Position numbers and translations under genes: made by a program. A stretch of DNA of 10,208 bases from Bacillota bacterium. GTDB taxonomy: Bacteria; Bacillota; Clostridia; Oscillospirales; Oscillospiraceae. Position 1 is the first letter of the stretch. Each line of letters opens with the position of its first letter. The notes beneath the pieces were generated by a model. That model was given only the letters and a program-made list of their open reading frames with translations. It ran no database searches and was not told where the DNA came from. The stretch lies in NCBI GenBank assembly GCA_023406225.1, contig JAEXWS010000096.1, positions 1 to 10,208 on the forward strand, written 5' to 3'. Shown one piece after another: positions 7,098-10,208 of the stretch.

Positions 7098-8345
7098 ATG
7101 ATTCAGGAAACCATGAACTTTCTCTCCCAGGCGGACCCCGAGGTCGGGGCTTCCATCCAGGAGGAGTTCGCCCGCCAGCGCCGCAACATCGAGCTGATCG
7201 CCTCTGAAAACATCGTTAGTCCCGCCGTCATGCTGGCCATGGGCACGTGCCTGACCAACAAGTACGCCGAGGGCTATCCCGGCAAGCGGTATTACGGCGG
7301 CTGCTACGCCGTGGACGTCACGGAGGAGATCGCCCGCCAGCGGGCCTGCCAGCTCTTTGGCTGCAACCACGCCAACGTCCAGGCCCACTCCGGCGCCAAC
7401 GCCAACCTGGCGGCCTTCTTCGCCCTGGTCCAGCCCGGCGACACGGTGCTGGGCATGAACCTGGCCCACGGCGGCCACCTGAGCCACGGCAGCCCGGTGA
7501 ACATCTCCGGCAAGTATTTCAACATCGTCCCCTACGGTCTGAACGACGAGACGGAGACGATCGACTACGACCAGCTGATGGAGGTGGCGAAGGCCTGCAA
7601 GCCCAAGCTCATCATCGCCGGCGCGTCCGCCTATCCCCGGACCATCGACTTCGCCAGGTTCCGGGAGGTGGCCGACGCCGTGGGGGCGTATTTGATGGTG
7701 GACATGGCCCACATCGCGGGCCTGGTGGCCGCCGGCTGCCATCCCTCCCCCATCCCCTACGCCGACGTGGTGACCAGCACCACCCACAAGACCCTGCGGG
7801 GCCCCCGGGGCGGCCTGATCCTCTGCAACGACGACGAGATCTACAAGAAGATCAACTCCGCCATCTTCCCGGGCACCCAGGGCGGCCCGCTGGAGCATAT
7901 CATCGCCGCCAAGGCCGTGTGCTTCGGCGAGGCGCTGAAGCCGGAGTTCAAGACCTACGCCCAGCAGGTGGTGAAGAACGCCAAGGTCCTGGCCGACGAG
8001 CTGCAAAAGCAGGGCTTCCGCCTGGTCTCCGGCGGCACGGACAACCACCTGATGCTGGTGGACGTGCGAAACTTCCACATCACCGGCAAGGAGTTCGAGC
8101 ACCGGCTGGACGAGGTGTATATCACCGTCAACAAGAACGCCATCCCCAACGACCCGGAAAAGCCCTTCGTCACCAGCGGCATCCGGGTGGGCACTCCCGC
8201 CGCCACCTCCCGGGGCTTCCGGGAGCCGGAGATGGTGGAGATCGCCAAATGGATGGGCATGGTGGCCCGGGACTTCGAGAACTCCGCGGACCAGGTCCGC
8301 GCCGAGGTCGGCGCCCTGTGCCAGCGCTTCCCCATTTACGAATAA
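7098..8345 (+). CDS. glyA: Serine hydroxymethyltransferase
   Basis: A 415-residue PLP enzyme of standard length that interconverts serine + THF with glycine + 5,10-methylene-THF. Key blocks are IELIASENIVSPAV, NKYAEGYPGKRYYGG, HSGANAN, and VVTSTTHKTLRGPRGG, where K231 is the expected PLP lysine. AAGGAGG at 7084-7090 gives a seven-base spacing to ATG 7098. It is the last gene of the riboswitch operon and is followed by a strong terminator at 8356-8391. Sharing an operon with the gcv genes suggests it uses methylene-THF made from glycine to form serine. That would let the cell turn two glycines into one serine, CO2 and ammonia. The reverse, biosynthetic direction remains possible. Confidence 0.97.
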   Translation: MIQETMNFLSQADPEVGASIQEEFARQRRNIELIASENIVSPAVMLAMGTCLTNKYAEGYPGKRYYGGCYAVDVTEEIARQRACQLFGCNHANVQAHSGANANLAAFFALVQPGDTVLGMNLAHGGHLSHGSPVNISGKYFNIVPYGLNDETETIDYDQLMEVAKACKPKLIIAGASAYPRTIDFARFREVADAVGAYLMVDMAHIAGLVAAGCHPSPIPYADVVTSTTHKTLRGPRGGLILCNDDEIYKKINSAIFPGTQGGPLEHIIAAKAVCFGEALKPEFKTYAQQVVKNAKVLADELQKQGFRLVSGGTDNHLMLVDVRNFHITGKEFEHRLDEVYITVNKNAIPNDPEKPFVTSGIRVGTPAATSRGFREPEMVEIAKWMGMVARDFENSADQVRAEVGALCQRFPIYE

Positions 8346-8355
8346 AACGGAGAAA

Positions 8356-8391
8356 ATCCGGCCGCCTTTAAAAAAGGCGGCCGGATCTTTT
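8356..8391. terminator. Bidirectional intrinsic terminator between convergent genes
   Basis: A perfect 14-bp stem pairs ATCCGGCCGCCTTT (8356-8369) with 8373-8386 around an AAA loop. CTTTT (8387-8391) follows on the plus strand. On the minus strand the same stem is followed by TTTCTCCGTTTTATT. It therefore can end glyA transcripts on the plus strand and acetyltransferase transcripts on the minus strand. The minus-strand gene's stop codon (8391-8393) touches the plus-strand T tract. Confidence 0.9.
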
Positions 8392-9035
8392 CAGACGCTG
8401 AGCTCGATCAGGCGGTGGATATCCCCCCTTTGAATGGCGGGCAGACAGGCCTTGAGCCGCTCGGGCGGCAGGTCCCACCAGGGATTCGCCTCCAGCTTTT
8501 GAATGGTCTCCCGGGTGAACCGGCTGCGAATGGGGCGCGCCGGAACGCCGCCGACGATCGTGTAGGGCGCCACGTCCTTCGTTACCACCGACCGGGTCCC
8601 GACGATGGCGCCATCGCCGATATGAACGCCGGAGAGGATGACCGCCTCGTATCCGATCCAAACGTCGCTGCCGATCACGATGTCCCCCTTGTTGTCCCAG
8701 GCTGCCGGGACCTCGGAAACCGGCGTGTCCCACGCCTCATAAAACAGCGGGAAGGGATAGGTGGACAGGGAGCGCAGGGTGTGGTTGGCGCTTGTAAAAA
8801 GGAACTTCGCCCCGCAGGCGATGGAGCAGAATTTCCCGATCATCAGGCGGTCGCCGTTGATGGGGTAATGATAGAGCACGTTGTTTTTCTCAAAATCCAC
8901 CGGGTCCAGAACAAAGTCATTATACATCGTATATGCGCCGACGGAGATATTTGGATTATGCACGACCGCGTCCAGGTAAACGGTCTGCCGGTCGCCTGTA
9001 CGGGGATAAACGGTTTTCGCCGGAATAGACAGCAT
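8391..9035 (-). CDS. CatB/Vat-like hexapeptide-repeat O-acetyltransferase
   Basis: A 214-residue member of the left-handed beta-helix acetyltransferases. Hexapeptide repeats are clear in GDIVIGSDVWIGYEAVILSGVHIGDGAIVGTRSVV when read in six-residue steps. LYHYPINGDRLMIGKFCSI and SANHTLRSLSTYPF resemble the xenobiotic acetyltransferase (CatB, Vat) subgroup, and H85 fits the catalytic histidine. The C-terminus with NPWWDLP is also typical. Members of this subgroup acetylate chloramphenicol or streptogramin A, but many chromosomal relatives have unknown substrates, so resistance cannot be claimed. GAGGA (9042-9046) lies six bases before the ATG. Its codons use more A/T (TAT, AAT, TTT) than the gcv genes, which may hint at a different origin. 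It converges on glyA and lies 95 bases downstream of the DUF2752 gene, with which it may be co-transcribed. Confidence 0.9.
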   Translation of the reverse strand: MLSIPAKTVYPRTGDRQTVYLDAVVHNPNISVGAYTMYNDFVLDPVDFEKNNVLYHYPINGDRLMIGKFCSIACGAKFLFTSANHTLRSLSTYPFPLFYEAWDTPVSEVPAAWDNKGDIVIGSDVWIGYEAVILSGVHIGDGAIVGTRSVVTKDVAPYTIVGGVPARPIRSRFTRETIQKLEANPWWDLPPERLKACLPAIQRGDIHRLIELSV

Positions 9036-9075
9036 AAAATTTCCTCATTTCTTAAATTTTTGTCGCTATTCCGGC
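9019..9075 (-). repeat. Inverted repeat spanning the acetyltransferase start
   Basis: GCCGGAATAG (9019-9028) and CTATTCCGGC (9066-9075) are perfect 10-base complements separated by 37 bases. In the minus-strand mRNA they would pair the upstream leader with codons 3-6 of the acetyltransferase gene. The ribosome binding site and ATG would be held in the loop. The upstream arm lies in a 14-codon mini-ORF (9052-9096). A regulatory role is inference only. Confidence 0.4.
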
Positions 9076-9096
9076 TGTCACAATGCAGCGTTTCAC
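9052..9096 (-). CDS. Possible 14-codon leader ORF upstream of the acetyltransferase
   Basis: A GTG-initiated frame would encode VKRCIVTAGIATKI and stop 16 bases before the acetyltransferase ATG. The nearest purine-rich stretches (GGCGGG close by, AAGGG about 13 bases away) are poor ribosome binding sites, and the frame could easily be chance. It is listed because its codons contain the upstream arm of the inverted repeat, an arrangement reminiscent of translational attenuators of some resistance genes. In those attenuators, however, the ribosome binding site is usually in the stem, not the loop. Confidence 0.15.
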   Translation of the reverse strand: MKRCIVTAGIATKI

Positions 9097-9113
9097 CAGC
9101 CCGCCACCGTCCC

Positions 9114-9133
9114 TTCTATCTCATTCTATCTCA
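9114..9133. repeat. Two tandem copies of a decamer
   Basis: TTCTATCTCA occurs twice in direct succession (9114-9123 and 9124-9133). The second copy contains the stop codon of the minus-strand DUF2752 gene. On the minus strand the junction reads TAGAAT, a 5/6 match to a -10 box (9123-9128), but I find no good -35 element at 16-18 bases. It may be slippage or part of a weak promoter for the acetyltransferase gene. Confidence 0.6.
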
Positions 9134-9541
9134 AATTGGAATCCCAAACCCCAGCCACAGGAGGTTCCGCACCGCGCAGTTGATGAGAAACAGCCCCACC
9201 AGCATGCCCGGCCAGCGGGGATCGTACCGCAGCGTCCAGCCGCGGCGGCCCCGCAGGCGCCACAGGGTCTGGGACGCCAGATACACCGTTCCCAGCGCCG
9301 CCAGGAGCGGCACCGCCGGGTGATAATAAAGCGCCCTGCCCACCTGTCCGCGGGCCAGCGCCGTCAGCGCCCGGGTCCCCCCGCAGCCGGGGCAGTAGAC
9401 GTGCCAATGCTCCCAGATCCAGCAGCGGCCCACCGCGGGCGCCCCCAGCGCGTAACGCCAGACGAAAAACGCCAGCGCCAGCGCCGCCAGCACGGTCCAG
9501 GCGGCCGGATAGGCCTCCCGGTCCGTCATCGCTCTTCCCAT
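9131..9541 (-). CDS. DUF2752-family membrane protein
   Basis: A 136-residue protein with the family signature CPGCGGTRA at residues 50-58. Three hydrophobic segments are visible at about 14-32, 74-95 and 110-132, so it is probably an inner membrane protein with the cysteine motif near a membrane face. The biochemical role of the family is not established. The two cysteines of CPGC could bind metal or form a disulfide, but that is speculation. The ATG at 9541 is chosen over an in-frame ATG four codons later because AGGAGG lies seven bases upstream (9549-9554). That site sits immediately after a minus-strand terminator, leaving about 20 bases and no room for a separate promoter. Expression therefore probably depends on read-through from the DUF4870-like gene. 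Confidence 0.85.
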   Translation of the reverse strand: MGRAMTDREAYPAAWTVLAALALAFFVWRYALGAPAVGRCWIWEHWHVYCPGCGGTRALTALARGQVGRALYYHPAVPLLAALGTVYLASQTLWRLRGRRGWTLRYDPRWPGMLVGLFLINCAVRNLLWLGFGIPI

Positions 9542-9561
9542 CCCCGCGCCTCCTTTTTGAA

Positions 9562-9597
9562 TAAAAAAGGAAAGACCGCGCGGCAGCGCGGCCTTCC
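9562..9597 (-). terminator. Intrinsic terminator between the DUF4870-like and DUF2752 genes
   Basis: Read on the minus strand, GGAAGGCCGCGC (9597-9586) pairs with GCGCGGTCTTTCC (9581-9569) around TGCC. There is one G-U pair and one bulged base, and six T follow (9568-9563). The stem starts just after the stop codon of the DUF4870-like gene. The next gene's ribosome binding site begins eight bases beyond, so this is likely a partial, intra-operon terminator. Confidence 0.85.
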
Positions 9598-9602
9598 AGT
9601 CC

Positions 9603-9869
9603 TCACTTCAGCAGCTTGATCTGCCCCAGCAGCGGCACTTCCTTCTCCTCGCCGTTGATGGCGGAGATGCAGCCCATCACCGCGCAGACGAAGCAGAAAA
9701 TGCCCCACAGCCAGCCGATGCAGGGGATGAAACCCAGCAGTCCCGCCAGCCAGATGACCAGCGCCTGATTCAAGTGGAACTTCGCGCCTTCCCGGTCGCC
9801 CGCCACCAGTGCGATCAGCAGGCCGACCCAGGTGATATAGGCGACGATCCCGGTCGTTTTGGAATCCAT
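9603..9869 (-). CDS. Small DUF4870-like membrane protein
   Basis: An 88-residue, strongly hydrophobic protein. Segments at about 7-24, 35-53 and 55-72 could span the membrane. The stretch AGDREGAKFHLNQALVIW resembles the 'K/R-F-H-x-N-Q-A' region of DUF4870 (Tic20-like) proteins, and the position between the first and second membrane segments fits that family. The molecular function is unknown. GAGGTG lies about seven bases before the ATG. A promoter candidate lies at 9900-9928, and a terminator follows the stop codon closely. It is the first protein gene downstream of the rRNA operon on this strand. Confidence 0.8.
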   Translation of the reverse strand: MDSKTTGIVAYITWVGLLIALVAGDREGAKFHLNQALVIWLAGLLGFIPCIGWLWGIFCFVCAVMGCISAINGEEKEVPLLGQIKLLK

Positions 9870-9899
9870 TCCAACACCTCATTTCTTTTATGCAGGAAT

Positions 9900-9928
9900 A
9901 GTGTACCACGCAGGCGCGCAAAATACAA
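9900..9928 (-). promoter_or_regulatory. Putative promoter of the DUF4870-like gene
   Basis: On the minus strand TTGTAT (9928-9923) and TACACT (9905-9900) are separated by 17 bases. Each matches the sigma-A consensus at four positions. The start point would be near 9893, about 24 bases before the ATG. The site lies downstream of the hairpin at 9959-9987, which would shield it from rRNA read-through. Confidence 0.5.
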
Positions 9929-9958
9929 GTCTCGACAAATCCTCCAGACGTGAAATTA

Positions 9959-9987
9959 TGAAAAACAGCGTTTTACGCTGTTTTTCA
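9959..9987. terminator. Symmetric hairpin, probable bidirectional terminator
   Basis: TGAAAAACAGCG (9959-9970) pairs perfectly with CGCTGTTTTTCA (9976-9987) around TTTTA. The GC-rich core CAGCG/CGCTG is followed by five T in either direction, as in bidirectional intrinsic terminators. On the minus strand it lies between the rRNA terminator and the DUF4870-like promoter, so it may be a second stop for rRNA transcripts. Confidence 0.65.
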
Positions 9988-10081
9988 CGGCCTGCGGCCC
10001 CGCCGGGGCCATGCCTTGGATTTTAGGCGGCGGCCGGGACGGCTCCATGCCGCTTTTTATGGACCGCCATAGGCAGTCCAT
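9988..10081. other. Non-coding spacer rich in GC palindromes
   Basis: No coding potential is apparent. GGCCCC (9996-10001) and GGGGCC (10005-10010) form a short perfect hairpin. CGGC and GCCG flank TCCAT near 10040-10052. With the neighbouring hairpins at 9959-9987 and 10054-10086, the stretch is structured over most of its length. I recognise no named RNA family. Confidence 0.5.
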
Positions 10082-10086
10082 AAAAA
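10054..10086. repeat. Inverted repeat overlapping the rRNA terminator tail
   Basis: TTTTTATGGAC (10054-10064) pairs perfectly with GTCCATAAAAA (10076-10086). Inside, GCC (10066-10068) pairs with GGC (10072-10074) after one mismatch, around an ATA loop. On the minus strand, the T tract of the 5S terminator (10087-10082) forms the first arm of this hairpin, so the two structures share bases. Confidence 0.8.
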
Positions 10087-10112
10087 AGAGACACACTCGT
10101 CGAGTGTGTCTC
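10082..10112 (-). terminator. Intrinsic terminator of the rRNA operon
   Basis: GAGACACACT (10112-10103 on the minus strand) pairs with AGTGTGTCTC (10097-10088) around CGACG; the full repeat is a near-perfect 25-base palindrome. Six T (10087-10082) follow. It lies a few bases after the 3' end of 5S rRNA, the usual place for the rRNA operon terminator. Confidence 0.92.
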
Positions 10113-10115
10113 AGG

Positions 10116-10208
10116 TGTTGGCGCTACCTATCTTCCCGGGCCGTCGCCAGCCAAGTATTGTGGGCAGAAACGAGCTTAACTACCGTGTTCGGAATGGGAA
10201 CGGGTGGA
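10116..10208 (-). rRNA. rrf: 5S ribosomal RNA, 3' part (truncated by the window edge)
   Basis: Read on the minus strand, the segment contains CCGAACACGGTAGTTAAGC, the conserved loop B/C region of bacterial 5S rRNA. It ends in GGGAAGATAGGTAGCGCC, the usual 3' half of helices IV-V and I. About 93 of roughly 117 bases are present; the 5' end lies beyond base 10208. The exact 3' end is uncertain by a few bases (10114-10118). The minus orientation and the terminator just after it suggest the end of a 16S-23S-5S operon located to the right of the window. Confidence 0.93.

Noticed and set aside
5402..7099. Very long minus-strand frame opposite gcvPA/gcvPB
   Set aside because: It mirrors two well-conserved enzymes and has no recognisable domain. 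It is an antisense by-product of strong third-position GC. The same applies to the minus frames at 4446-5465 and 6861-8102.
8415..9323. Plus-strand 302-codon frame opposite the acetyltransferase
   Set aside because: It has no ribosome binding site or family pattern and lies opposite a clear hexapeptide-repeat enzyme with its own start and ribosome site.
9526..9921. Alternative minus-strand frame over the DUF4870-like gene
   Set aside because: It overlaps the terminator and a better-supported membrane protein, and its translation is arginine- and glycine-rich without pattern.
1..10208. CRISPR array, tRNA, insertion sequence, phage or defence genes
   Set aside because: I saw no regularly spaced repeats, transposase or integrase, cloverleaf-like segment, or known defence-protein motifs on either strand.

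Overview
The window looks like a chromosomal segment of a GC-rich Firmicute, most likely a clostridial Oscillospiraceae-type bacterium. This is an inference from four things: strong AGGAGG-type ribosome binding sites, very GC-rich third codon positions, a glycine decarboxylase split into GcvPA and GcvPB, and a glycine riboswitch with a terminator platform. No taxonomic search was possible.

Bases 1-2370 (+ strand) hold a compact operon: a GNAT acetyltransferase, a Y-family DNA polymerase IV (dinB) and 5-formyltetrahydrofolate cyclo-ligase. The last two overlap by ATGA. A likely promoter lies at 28-56. Bases 2371-2825 are a 455-base non-coding stretch. Its first part has only GC-rich hairpins. 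Its second part has a promoter, a glycine riboswitch with one canonical aptamer preceded by a reduced, non-canonical partner, and an intrinsic terminator that overlaps the aptamer's closing helix.

Bases 2826-8345 are the operon controlled by this riboswitch: gcvT, gcvH, gcvPA, gcvPB and glyA. Together the products decarboxylate glycine, transfer its methylene carbon to tetrahydrofolate, and let serine hydroxymethyltransferase combine that carbon with another glycine to make serine. The upstream 5-formyl-THF cyclo-ligase recycles a by-product of the same folate pool. Dihydrolipoamide dehydrogenase (L protein) and lipoate ligase are not in the window. A perfect 14-bp hairpin at 8356-8386 ends the operon and probably also serves the converging gene.

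Bases 8391-10208 are all on the minus strand. Read in their own direction they are the 3' part of a 5S rRNA cut by the window edge, an rRNA terminator and a cluster of hairpins, a small DUF4870-like membrane protein, an internal terminator, a DUF2752 membrane protein, and a CatB/Vat-like hexapeptide-repeat acetyltransferase.

Most of the window is ordinary metabolism. I see no phage, transposon, CRISPR array or defence system, and no convincing new system. The items most worth a second look are the reduced first aptamer of the riboswitch, the inverted repeat with a mini-ORF around the start of the acetyltransferase gene, and the overlapping hairpins behind the 5S gene.
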